Source of the DNA: JAICYJ01 sp045806525
GTDB lineage: Bacteria; Actinomycetota; Thermoleophilia; Gaiellales; JAICJC01
Assembly: GCA_045806525.1 (NCBI GenBank)
Contig: JBJMJD010000082.1
Location: forward strand, 1 to 61,472
Length of the DNA stretch: 61,472 nt
Reading direction: 5' to 3'
The position numbers and the translations under genes were made by a program. Positions within the stretch are counted from its first letter, which is position 1. Each line of letters starts with the position of its first letter. Under the pieces are notes generated by a model, which saw only the letters and a program-made list of their open reading frames with translations, ran no database searches and was not told the origin of the DNA. Shown in pieces: positions 8,379 to 14,661 of the stretch.

Positions 8379-8552
8379 ATGACGAGCGTGCGGACGATGA
8401 TCGCGGAGTGCATACGGTGCCAGGAAGCGAAGCGTGGGCCAGCACCGCGAGGCCCACTCGGGCGACCAGGCCGGCCTTTCATCTGCTTCGACTGCCTCAG
8501 CTCTGGCGACGCTCCAAAGCCGCCGGATCGGGCGCCCAGCAGTGGCACCTGA
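8379..8552 (+). CDS. Small putative zinc-ribbon protein
   Basis: This 57-residue reading frame has a good GGAGG ribosome site 6 nt before ATG 8379. It contains CIRC and CFDC about 23 residues apart, the CxxC...CxxC layout of a zinc ribbon, and ends in a Pro-rich tail. No family is recognised and coding potential is hard to judge at this length, so it is a candidate only. Confidence 0.4.
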   Translation: MTSVRTMIAECIRCQEAKRGPAPRGPLGRPGRPFICFDCLSSGDAPKPPDRAPSSGT

Positions 8553-8559
8553 TGCCGCT

Positions 8560-8877
8560 CTACACCGGCGAGCGTGACAGCCCGTCGCGTCGACGCCGGC
8601 GGCCCCTCCGAATAGCTGCGATGAGCGCGGCGAGTCCGGTTGCCGCATAGACCAGCAAGCCGACCATCAGCGCGAAGGTTCCATACACGATCATCGTGAA
8701 GCCCGCGAGGAAGTTGTCGTCCGGAGGCGCGGCCGAGTATTGAATCTGAGCGATCACGTAGCAGATGACAGCGACGCCCATGATCTCGTGGCCGAGGATC
8801 CAATATGGCCTGCGCTTGCTGAGCGCCCTGCGAAGGGCGGTAAGGGTGTTGGGCTCGGGTTCCATGGCCAAGATCAT
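8560..8877 (-). CDS. Small membrane protein with two predicted TM helices
   Basis: About 105 residues, with hydrophobic segments YWILGHEIMGVAVICYVIAQ and GFTMIVYGTFALMVGLLVYA and a very basic C-terminal tail (RRGRRRRRDG). This is consistent with a small integral membrane protein with a cytosolic positively charged end. Family not recognised. ATG 8877 is used; ATG 8865 is in frame and equally possible. Confidence 0.55.
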   Translation of the reverse strand: MILAMEPEPNTLTALRRALSKRRPYWILGHEIMGVAVICYVIAQIQYSAAPPDDNFLAGFTMIVYGTFALMVGLLVYAATGLAALIAAIRRGRRRRRDGLSRSPV

Positions 8878-9071
8878 GGTCGGACTGGGGCCGCGTGGCG
8901 TCCGGCAGAACCCTACGATTGCGGTGGCCACTCGACGCTCGCTCACACCCGCTCCCGGACCCATGTCCACGGTCAAGTTTGCTCGCGCGTGCACGACGTG
9001 GCCGAAGTCTGAACGATACGAACCGAACCGACGCCAAGATCACCCGCTAACGAATCTGCGTATCCCGAGTC

Positions 9072-9617
9072 TCACCGCCTCGGGACTTGGTTGGCGTCGA
9101 TGGATGCGCGATCGTCGGCACTCAGACCCGCAGTGGACAAGATTCGCTGGATCATCGCGTTCTTGCCGGCACCGTACGCGTAGATGTCCTCGGCCTCGGC
9201 AGCGACGCGCTTCTTGACCTCGCCGTACTCGTCACGAAGTTCCTCGTCTGCCCGCAGAGCATCGCGAACCGCCAGGTGGTTAAGCAAGGCGAGCGAGCCC
9301 TCGACGACCACATACGTGCTCGTGCCCGGCAGCCGCTCAGGTTCATCGAACGCCCAGCGTTTTGGAATGCCCAGCTCTCCAAGCGGCGTGAACCCAAGCG
9401 AAACCAGGACAGCCGAGGCCGCCTCGACATGGAGTTCGTCGACGACGATGTCACAGTCAATGATCGGCTTCGCTGCCAGCCCCGGAACCGAGGTACTGCC
9501 CACATGCTCGATGGCGATCACCGGCACCGCCGCGCCGAAAAGCGCGTTGGCGTACTCCGAGCGAAGTGCGTCAAACCGCTCCGCCCAGACCGGGTCGTAA
9601 TCGACGACCTCAATCAC
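9072..9617 (-). CDS. GrpB/UPF0157 family nucleotidyltransferase-fold protein
   Basis: The 181-residue protein matches the GrpB family: VVDYDPVWAERFDALR, then IEHVGSTSVPGLAAKPIIDCDIVV, the GSTSVPGLxAKPxxD signature of this nucleotidyltransferase-like fold, and KRWAFDEPERLPGTSTYVVV. The biochemical role of the family is poorly defined. GTG 9617 follows TAGGGT by 6 nt, again suggesting a leaderless message. Confidence 0.85.
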   Translation of the reverse strand: MIEVVDYDPVWAERFDALRSEYANALFGAAVPVIAIEHVGSTSVPGLAAKPIIDCDIVVDELHVEAASAVLVSLGFTPLGELGIPKRWAFDEPERLPGTSTYVVVEGSLALLNHLAVRDALRADEELRDEYGEVKKRVAAEAEDIYAYGAGKNAMIQRILSTAGLSADDRASIDANQVPRR

Positions 9618-9797
9618 CTGACGACCCTAGCAGCACCATTCCCCGGGGGATCGGCCCCGTTCGGCCACTCGCCCCCGGAGCGGGAAGATGTCCACCCGAA
9701 CTCTGTGCTTGCGAAGGAGTAGGATCGACTCGGACGTGAGTCCCAGCCTGAAAGGAGGAACGACTCGCGGCCTCTGCCCACGGCGAACAGGGAGGTC

Positions 9798-10121
9798 ATG
9801 ATGTACGCACGACTCGTCCGGTTTACCGTCGCTGACCGCGACAAAGCGACACCGGAGAACGCTCAGCAGATGATCCGCGAGCGCGTCATCCCCATGCTCA
9901 GCCAGTACGACGGCTACGCCGGCTACCTGTCGTTCATGGACAAGGAGCGCAACCGCGCCCGAGCCATCATCCTCTGGGACACCGAGGAGCACGCCGAAGC
10001 CGCCGAGCAAACGCTCGGCGAACGTCGGCTGGAGATGGCAGCCGGAGTCGGCCTCACCGTGGAGTCAACGGAGCTCCTTGAAGCGATTGCGGTCGAGCTG
10101 ACGGCGGCAGCCCACGTCTAA
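9798..10121 (+). CDS. ABM-like dimeric alpha/beta-barrel protein
   Basis: A 107-residue protein with MMYARLVRFTVADRDKATPE, a central QYDGYAGYLSFMDKER and IILWDTEEHAEAAEQTL, the strand-helix-strand-strand pattern with a GYxG...WDxxEHA segment seen in antibiotic-biosynthesis-monooxygenase-like proteins. Role unknown. A GGGAGG ribosome site sits just before ATG 9798. The 180 bp upstream contain no other gene, though an AAAGGAGG run near 9749 precedes no usable start codon. Confidence 0.65.
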   Translation: MMYARLVRFTVADRDKATPENAQQMIRERVIPMLSQYDGYAGYLSFMDKERNRARAIILWDTEEHAEAAEQTLGERRLEMAAGVGLTVESTELLEAIAVELTAAAHV

Positions 10122-10136
10122 GATAAGCGAACACCG

Positions 10137-10295
10137 ATGCCGCTGATCAGACTCGCGTGGATGTGTTCTGTTGGGCTAGTGCTGGCAGTGATGATCTACA
10201 CGGTGGCGATCTTCTTCGCGTGCACGATCATCGGCTTACCGGTCGCGCTGGCCCTCTTCGTCGTCGGCACGAAGGTGCTCACGCTCAGGGTGTGA
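10137..10295 (+). CDS. Very small hydrophobic membrane peptide (52 aa)
   Basis: ATG 10137 opens a 52-codon frame whose product is almost entirely hydrophobic: RLAWMCSVGLVLAVMIYTVA and FFACTIIGLPVALALFVVGT form one or two membrane helices. It begins 15 nt after the ABM-like gene, so it may be co-transcribed. No family recognised; the hydrophobic pattern across the full frame makes chance less likely but does not prove translation. Confidence 0.45.
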   Translation: MPLIRLAWMCSVGLVLAVMIYTVAIFFACTIIGLPVALALFVVGTKVLTLRV

Positions 10296-10359
10296 CCGGT
10301 GGTACGGCTGCTGTTGCGCACGAGTGCAGCGGCGCAAGGAGCGAGGACGGTGACGAACT

Positions 10360-10484
10360 GTTCCACCCTGTTCGTGGCGTGCCTCACCCTCCCGCTCGTA
10401 CGTCTTGGTGGCGCGACGCTTGCCGTCCTCGCGCCAGTAGCCGCGCCAGCCGCGGCCGTGATCGAGTAACGGTGCCGGTCGGCA
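10360..10484 (-). pseudogene. Possible remnant of a tyrosine recombinase N-terminus
   Basis: Just after the ribbon-helix-helix gene stop, the minus strand encodes GWRGYWREDGKRRATKTYER followed by EGEARHE with no start codon in frame. An ATG overlapping the preceding stop (TGATG) opens MPTGTVTRSRP in a neighbouring frame, as if a frameshift had split one gene. The Y/W-rich, DGKRR..KTY..EGEA pattern resembles the N-terminal arm-binding region of phage-type integrases. The catalytic domain is absent. Weak, motif-level evidence only. Confidence 0.25.
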
Positions 10485-10958
10485 TCAGGCACCAGCCTTG
10501 ATCGCGTCCCACACTTCGGCTGCGCCAAGGACGAATCCATCCAAGAACGCGTCCTCATCGCCGGGATCCTCATACTCCGTGTTCGGGCCGTAAAGCCACG
10601 CCGCCGCAGTCGGCCACTCGTCCTTGTTCTGGAATGGCTTGACGTCCCAGGATGCTCCCGGGTACCAATCCGAACCCTCGACCAACGATGCAATGCGCCG
10701 TAACTCCTTCTGATCGGCCATCTGGAGTGCCCATTCGCGTCCCTGCTGGCGTCCGTGATCGATGTCCTCATGAGCGGTCGTGGCCAGTAGCCGCTCTCGT
10801 GCCGCAGCCAGCCGTTCATCACCCGACCACGCGCGGAGCAACGTCATCTTTTTGACCTCCTCCTCCAGCGCTCGCTGGCAGATCGGGCTCACCGAGATCC
10901 CGGCCGCCTTCACGTCGGTCGCGAGGTCGTCGGGCAAGTACACGGTGATTTTTGGCAT
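10485..10958 (-). CDS. Ribbon-helix-helix (CopG/Arc-type) antitoxin-like protein
   Basis: The 157-residue protein begins PKITVYLPDDLATDVKAAGI, the strand-helix start of an RHH DNA-binding domain as found in VapB/ParD-like antitoxins. About 110 further residues (LLRAWSGDERLAAARERLL ... GFVLGAAEVWDAIKAGA) form a second, helical domain that I do not recognise. A GGAGGAGGA ribosome site precedes ATG 10958. No toxin is identifiable next to it. An AGTATACT palindrome at its promoter suggests autoregulation. Confidence 0.65.
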   Translation of the reverse strand: MPKITVYLPDDLATDVKAAGISVSPICQRALEEEVKKMTLLRAWSGDERLAAARERLLATTAHEDIDHGRQQGREWALQMADQKELRRIASLVEGSDWYPGASWDVKPFQNKDEWPTAAAWLYGPNTEYEDPGDEDAFLDGFVLGAAEVWDAIKAGA

Positions 10959-11196
10959 TTACTCCTCCTCCGATGGATGGATATGAGGGAGTATACTGCC
11001 ATTTGTATTCCCATGCGCGGTCGACACGAACGCAGGACGGCGGGACGCTGGGATCGATTCGGACGCGGCCGCCGGGCAGGACAATCGCCGGCAGCTCGCC
11101 AGCCTTCACCCATCGCTGAACCGTCTTTATGCTGACGAAGGCCTCCTCAGCCAACTCTGCGCACGTCAAGAGGCTCACAGAACACCGCCTCATCAT
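10819..11196 (-). CDS. Excisionase-like HTH protein, 3' end probably disrupted
   Basis: After ATG 11196 (or GTG 11178) comes SLLTCAELAEEAFVSIKTVQ, RWVKAGELPAIVLPGGRVRI: the winged HTH of MerR/Xis-type small regulators (HTH_17), with the usual TVQRWVKxGELPA and GGRVRID signature. Such proteins normally end soon after RVRID; here the frame runs on for about 85 residues and overlaps the RHH gene by 140 nt, suggesting that a frameshift removed the original stop. Likely an element-encoded regulator of excision. Confidence 0.5.
   Translation of the reverse strand: MMRRCSVSLLTCAELAEEAFVSIKTVQRWVKAGELPAIVLPGGRVRIDPSVPPSCVRVDRAWEYKWQYTPSYPSIGGGVNAKNHRVLARRPRDRREGGRDLGEPDLPASAGGGGQKDDVAPRVVG
10987..11000 (-). 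promoter_or_regulatory. Promoter with palindromic operator for the RHH gene
   Basis: The plus strand reads GGGAGTATACTGCC; AGTATACT is a perfect 8-bp palindrome, extendable to GGnAGTATACTnCC. On the minus strand the same bases form a near-consensus -10, TATACT (10995-10990), about 31 nt before the RHH start. An RHH dimer bound here would block its own promoter, the usual antitoxin autorepression scheme. Confidence 0.5.
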
Positions 11197-11439
11197 CGAG
11201 CGGCGCGGGAGCTGCGTCCAGGTGCGTCCCAGGAGGGACGCCCCCTTGGGACGCACCTTGCGGTACGCGGCGCGAATGTCCTCACCGCCGCCCTTGACGT
11301 TGTACTCAACCTGCCGCTGCGACGCGTCCGGATGCCCCGCCAGGTACTCGCGGACACGCCGGCGCCGTTGCTTCGCCGTGTGGCGCGTGTCAGCGGCGGC
11401 AGTGGCCTGGGGCAGTGGCCCGCTGCCGCCGCTCCTCAA
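11197..11439 (-). pseudogene. C-terminal fragment resembling an element replication/helicase protein
   Basis: The minus strand, in frame with the HTH gene, encodes KQRRRRVREYLAGHPDASQR, QVEYNVKGGGEDIRAAYRKV and a Pro/Arg-rich tail. The pattern R-x-V-R-x-Y-L-A-x-H-P-D-A-S-Q-R is what I associate with the C-terminal DNA-binding tail of primase/helicase (RepA-like) proteins of actinobacterial integrative elements. The ATPase domain is missing. This is family-level pattern recognition, not a firm assignment. Confidence 0.3.
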
Positions 11440-12195
11440 ATGGTCAGGGGTCGCACGCCACGCTCGCTATGTAGCAATCAGTCGCGGTGTTGCTGGTCGT
11501 GCCCCCGCGCGTCGTCGAGTGCTTGGCGGATCACGTCCATTAGCTCGTCCGCGTCTAGATCTACCTCTGCGGCCGAGTCGCGGCTATCGAGAAAGCAACT
11601 GCTTGAGACGCTTGCGCAGTCGGTGAAGCAGAGCCACGATCATCGGCGCAGTATCCGCCGCCGGGGCGAACTGCGCAACCAGGTCGCCGGAGCGAGACAA
11701 GGCGATCTGATCCAGAGAGACTCACGATCTACCTGACCGCTACGCCGAGTTCGAGGCCTACTGCGAACGCCGCGACACCCACATCGCCTGAGCCGGGATC
11801 TTTAGCGAGCCGCGCCCCGCCGGCCCCGCGACCTCCACCCGGATGACCTCTAATCCTGCGGCGCTTGAGGCAACCCGCCCGCCCCCGCGCCGCGCGACCA
11901 TAGCAGCGTGCTTCGCGGCACACCGCGCGTCCTGAAGATCAACTGCTTTCATCACCTCAGACCCCAATCCCACCAGAGAGACACTTCTCCGGTGACAGTC
12001 TCTACATAGGCGCCAGGCACCGCGCCGTCTACAGCCGGCGCTGCATTCATACGAACCTCTAACAAACCGTGGGAGTCGCCGCAGCGTCGAGCGCCACCGA
12101 GCGGCCGGGTGCCTGAGGAAGCTTCGGTGCTTCGGAGGACGCCTGCTGGCCGATCAATTCGCAGGAGCGACCTCATTCGTGAAGAATGAACTGGC
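11440..12195. other. Gene-poor, decayed stretch
   Basis: No complete recognisable gene. The minus strand carries short pieces with coding-like composition: AAEVDLDADELMDVIRQALD ending near 11485 without a start codon, and a 64-residue frame at 11758-11952. The plus strand has LPDRYAEFEAYCERRDTHIA ending in TGA near 11788 just after an in-frame stop. These look like remnants left by deletion or frameshift rather than intact genes. Confidence 0.5.
11758..11952 (-). CDS. Possible small protein, unknown
   Basis: ATG 11952 begins MKAVDLQDARCAAKHAAMVA and the frame ends GSLKIPAQAMWVSRRSQ (64 residues). Composition is protein-like (AGLEVIRVEVAGPAGRG) and a GAGG lies very close to the ATG. No homologue is recognised. 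Overlapping frames on the same strand are also open, so this is a weak call. Confidence 0.25.
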   Translation of the reverse strand: MKAVDLQDARCAAKHAAMVARRGGGRVASSAAGLEVIRVEVAGPAGRGSLKIPAQAMWVSRRSQ

Positions 12196-12816
12196 GTGCC
12201 TGCCCCGTTGATGACCGCTCGGCGTGACAAGCGGCGCTCGGGATTGGTCGATGACCTCGTCGTCCCAGCGTTGCTCCTTGCTGGACACGGGTGGGAAGCG
12301 GCACAGCCAGCGTTGCGGTCGCCGAGAGCCCGCGCAGTTGTCGCCCTGCCACTGGTTGCGATCGCGCTCAGAGTCGGCGGCCCAGCGGATGGGCGAGAGT
12401 CAGACGACGCTCGCCCGAACAGATGGCCCTATGCCCACATGATCGAGAAGGCAGCGGCGCACAACAGGTTAGCGCCCGCACTGGTGGCGTCCGTGATTGT
12501 GGAAGAGTCCGCGTTCAACCCGCGAGCTCACAACACGACCAGCGGCGCCGCCGGGCTCATGCAGTTGGCACCCGGCACAGCCCGAGCGCTTGGCGTCAAT
12601 GATCCGGTTAACCCACGACAGTCAGTGCGTGGCGGATGCCGATATCTGCGAGAGTTGCTCGACCGATTCCATGACCGGCTTTCCCTCGCGCTCGCCGCAT
12701 ACAACGCTGGCCCGACGATCGTGGAGCGGACGGGAACTGTCCCGCACCTCGCCGAGACGCGCCGCTATGTCAGTGATGTACTACGACGCTACGCTCGCTA
12801 CCGGGACACACTGTGA
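12196..12816 (+). CDS. Lytic transglycosylase (SLT/goose-lysozyme-like fold)
   Basis: The 206-residue protein carries a soluble lytic transglycosylase domain from about residue 85: LVASVIVEESAFNPRAHNTT (catalytic Glu in EES), SGAAGLMQLAPGTARALGVN, and LSLALAAYNAGPTIVERTGT. It cleaves the MurNAc-GlcNAc bond of peptidoglycan. Residues 48-60 (VVALPLVAIALRV) may be a membrane anchor. Its position in the island fits a conjugation- or phage-associated wall hydrolase, but a housekeeping role is possible. GTG 12196 is used; ATG 12211 is an alternative. Confidence 0.8.
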   Translation: MPAPLMTARRDKRRSGLVDDLVVPALLLAGHGWEAAQPALRSPRARAVVALPLVAIALRVGGPADGRESDDARPNRWPYAHMIEKAAAHNRLAPALVASVIVEESAFNPRAHNTTSGAAGLMQLAPGTARALGVNDPVNPRQSVRGGCRYLRELLDRFHDRLSLALAAYNAGPTIVERTGTVPHLAETRRYVSDVLRRYARYRDTL

Positions 12817-12836
12817 GGGCGGCTAGAGCAGGTGAC

Positions 12837-12899
12837 GTGATACCGGCAAGGCCGAGCGCGGCACGCGTCCCGCCGCGTGGTGATACCAACAGAGCCAGG
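12837..12899 (+). repeat. Two copies of a 20-nt interspersed repeat
   Basis: GTGATACCGGCAAGGCCGAG (12837-12856) and GTGATACCAACAGAGCCAGG (12880-12899) share the core GTGATACCnnCAnnGnC. A third copy is at 13402. The copies flank the GFA gene. Confidence 0.5.
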
Positions 12900-12961
12900 G
12901 TCTAGGCGGATGATTCCGTAACGGTGAAGCGACGCTGGTGCCAGCGGCTAGCATCCGCGGG

Positions 12962-13345
12962 ATGCAGCGAGACGTGCGCACTGGTGGTTGTCTCTGCGGC
13001 GCCGTGCGCTACAGCGTTCGAGGTGATCCTGAGCGGGTCGGGCGTTGCCACTGCGCGGATTGCAGAAAGGAGTCCGGCAGTGCGTTCAGCGTGTATGCGC
13101 AGTGGCCAATTGAGGCGTTTGAGGTGAGCGGCGAGATCGCGAGCTATGACGGTCGCGGCTTCTGCCCCCAATGCGGATCGCGACTGCTCAACCCAGCCGT
13201 CCCCGGCGACACGCTGATTGAGATTCGGATCGGAAGTCTCGATGACGCACCGTTCGAACTGACGCCCGAACGTGAGATCTGGGTGAAGCGGCGGGAGAGT
13301 TGGATACCGCCGGTTGAAGGCGCAAGACAGGTTGACGAGAACTAG
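12962..13345 (+). CDS. GFA/Mss4-like zinc-binding protein
   Basis: The 127-residue protein has the GFA-family zinc ligands: GGCLCGAVRY, GRCHCADCRK and FCPQCGSRLL. Members were named for glutathione-dependent formaldehyde activation but most have unproven roles. Start at ATG 12962, seven nt after a TAGCAT -10 (12949-12954), a leaderless arrangement that also places the first Cys motif at the usual distance from the N-terminus. It lies between copies of the 20-nt repeat. Confidence 0.8.
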   Translation: MQRDVRTGGCLCGAVRYSVRGDPERVGRCHCADCRKESGSAFSVYAQWPIEAFEVSGEIASYDGRGFCPQCGSRLLNPAVPGDTLIEIRIGSLDDAPFELTPEREIWVKRRESWIPPVEGARQVDEN

Positions 13346-13401
13346 CCGCCGACCGTCCCACCCGGCCAATCAGACGGCCGCGGGGACGGCGGAACGCCTT
13401 G

Positions 13402-13421
13402 GTGATACCGGCAGAGTCAGG
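13402..13421 (+). repeat. Third copy of the 20-nt repeat
   Basis: GTGATACCGGCAGAGTCAGG, differing from the 12880 copy at a few positions. It is followed by GCACCTGCACCGG, which resembles the core of the palindromes in the 51-kb inverted-repeat element. Confidence 0.45.
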
Positions 13422-13471
13422 CACCTGCACCGGTAGCGGTACCGTCACGTGCCCTACCGGTAATGCCTCGA

Positions 13472-13862
13472 TCACGCCGGGGCGCCTGCCCAACCCGCCC
13501 TCGTGGAGTGCGTCGCGGTCTTGTTGGTGATCTGCCACGTGCCGTCCACGCGCCAGAGGTGAGCAGATCAACCCAGGCCGGTTCGCCCTCTGCGTCGAAG
13601 CCTAGAAGGACGGAGGCGATGTCGTCGGCCTGAATCCCAGAGACGATCGTGGGTACGACCGTGAGGTCGGGGTCGCTCGCATACTCGTCGAACTGGTTTC
13701 CGATGAGTTCGTGTTCGAGCGTCCCGTCGTCAGTCGGTCAGAAGATCCACGCGTCCTCATGGAACGCGCGCCGCGCCTTGTCGGCGTCACAGTCGTTGAA
13801 CGTATCCACGAATCGCGGACGACGCTGGCGATCTCGTCATAGTCGGGGGCGGCGGGGATCCA
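13472..13862 (-). pseudogene. Degraded NTF2-like/lumazine-binding family gene
   Basis: Read on the minus strand, the pieces are IPAAPDYDEIASVVRD, then after a frameshift DTFNDCDADKARRAFHEDAW-IF, an in-frame TGA near 13738, PTDDGTLEHELIGNQFDEYA ... IASVLLGFDAEGEPAWVDLL, and after a second frameshift near 13565 RVDGTWQITNKTATHSTRAG before a stop at 13472. Order and motifs (FNDxDAxKARxAFHxDAWIF, WxITNKTxTH) are those of the SnoaL/putative lumazine-binding NTF2-like family. Two frameshifts and one nonsense codon make a functional product very unlikely. Confidence 0.75.
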
Positions 13863-13907
13863 CAGATCGAGATATACACCGTATACGCCCGTTTAGTCAG
13901 TGTCGAT

Positions 13908-14105
13908 TCAGGTCTGATTCGTGGCGGAGGTCAGCGCGTCGAGGAGTTCGGCGCTGAGGTGGTGTGGCTCAACATCGGTGGGATCCGTCGGCCGACGCGT
14001 TGGCGGGTACAGCTTGGCTGCCGTGAGCGTGTCGAGGTAATCGTCGCGCGTCCAGGCAATGCGAAACGTCGCTCGTTTGCACCGGCGAGTTGGTATGCTG
14101 GCCAT
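13908..14105 (-). CDS. Possible small protein, unknown
   Basis: A 65-residue frame from ATG 14105 with protein-like composition: FRIAWTRDDYLDTLTAAKLY, then PHHLSAELLDALTSATNQT. No clear ribosome site and no recognised family. It lies between the NTF2-like pseudogene and tRNA-Arg in the presumed island, so it may be a fragment of an element gene. Confidence 0.3.
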   Translation of the reverse strand: MASIPTRRCKRATFRIAWTRDDYLDTLTAAKLYPPTRRPTDPTDVEPHHLSAELLDALTSATNQT

Positions 14106-14217
14106 CGCCAAGGCGGGTCAAGCAGTCGGCCGCGCGGAAATCGTGTTCGCGCCGGTGGCTAAAGGGAGCCCGTCCACGCGAACCCTTATCCGCTCAGTAG
14201 CCCACAGCTCGACTTGG

Positions 14218-14261
14218 CTGGGACGGCCGGGGTACTAAGACCCCTAACCCGGCCGTCCCAG
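14218..14261. repeat. 14-bp perfect inverted repeat
   Basis: Arms CTGGGACGGCCGGG (14218-14231) and CCCGGCCGTCCCAG (14248-14261) flank a 16-nt loop. No gene ends just before it on either strand except the weak frame at 13908-14105 (starting, not ending, here). It could be a terminator for leftward transcripts from the tRNA, or a relic of a mobile element. Confidence 0.5.
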
Positions 14262-14309
14262 ACCAGGCCGAATACGGCTGGGCGATCAGCCCGCCGGTAG
14301 GCCGTCGAG

Positions 14310-14393
14310 TCAGACGGGGCTGATGCCTGCGATGTCGCCGTTGCGGTCGCGCTCGACCTTCAGCCGACGCCCAGGCTCGGGCTTACGGGGCAA
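14310..14393 (-). CDS. Possible 27-residue peptide with good ribosome site
   Basis: TTG 14393 is preceded by AAGGAG with a 5-nt spacer and encodes PRKPEPGRRLKVERDRNGDI-AGISPV before TGA. The basic start resembles the first residues of small element-encoded DNA-binding proteins, but it stops after 27 codons, so it may be a truncated gene. Confidence 0.25.
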   Translation of the reverse strand: MPRKPEPGRRLKVERDRNGDIAGISPV

Positions 14394-14409
14394 TGATGCT
14401 CCTTCGCTC

Positions 14410-14427
14410 TGGTGCCGTATTGGTGCC
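14410..14427. repeat. Paired TGGTGCC direct repeats near the tRNA
   Basis: TGGTGCC occurs at 14410-14416 and 14421-14427, separated by GTAT, about 100 bp beyond the 3' end of tRNA-Arg. Short direct repeats here could be recombinase or excisionase binding sites of an integrated element; the role is not shown. Confidence 0.3.
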
Positions 14428-14529
14428 ATCAGCCAAAAAAACCTCGTCGAATCTCCACGAGCGCACCGCATGGCTTGGCGTGAAACGGCTTGTTTGACGC
14501 GAAACGTCGCTCGTGTCGCGTCCTGAAAG

Positions 14530-14602
14530 TGCGCCTGGTAGGAATCGAACCTACGGCCTTGCGCTCCGGAGGCGCACGCTCTATCCCCTGAGCTACAGGC
14601 GC
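14530..14602 (-). tRNA. tRNA-Arg (anticodon CCG)
   Basis: The minus strand folds into a complete cloverleaf: acceptor GCGCCTG/CAGGCGC, D-stem GCTC/GAGC, anticodon stem TGCGC/GCGCA with loop CTCCGGA (anticodon CCG), and T-arm GTAGG-TTCGATT-CCTAC. CCA is not encoded. A TAGACT -10 lies on the minus strand just upstream (complement of 14613-14618). The 3' end faces the presumed island, the orientation expected for tRNA-targeted integration. Confidence 0.95.
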
Positions 14603-14661
14603 GAGGTGGTCAGTCTACCGCCCGTCCGATAGCCACCCATCCATCGGGTAGGCTCGCCAGC

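Noticed and set aside
11641..11643. 19-codon peptide MIVALLHRLRKRLKQLLSR on the minus strand from 11643
   Set aside because: No ribosome site, and amphipathic Arg/Leu peptides arise easily by chance in GC-rich DNA.
12837..13421. CRISPR array
   Set aside because: Only three imperfect 20-nt repeats with unequal spacing (23 and 502 nt), separated by a gene; no cas genes.
14530..14560. Duplicated tRNA-Arg 3' end as a second attachment site
   Set aside because: I looked leftward to position 1 and saw no second copy, so the island borders remain undefined.
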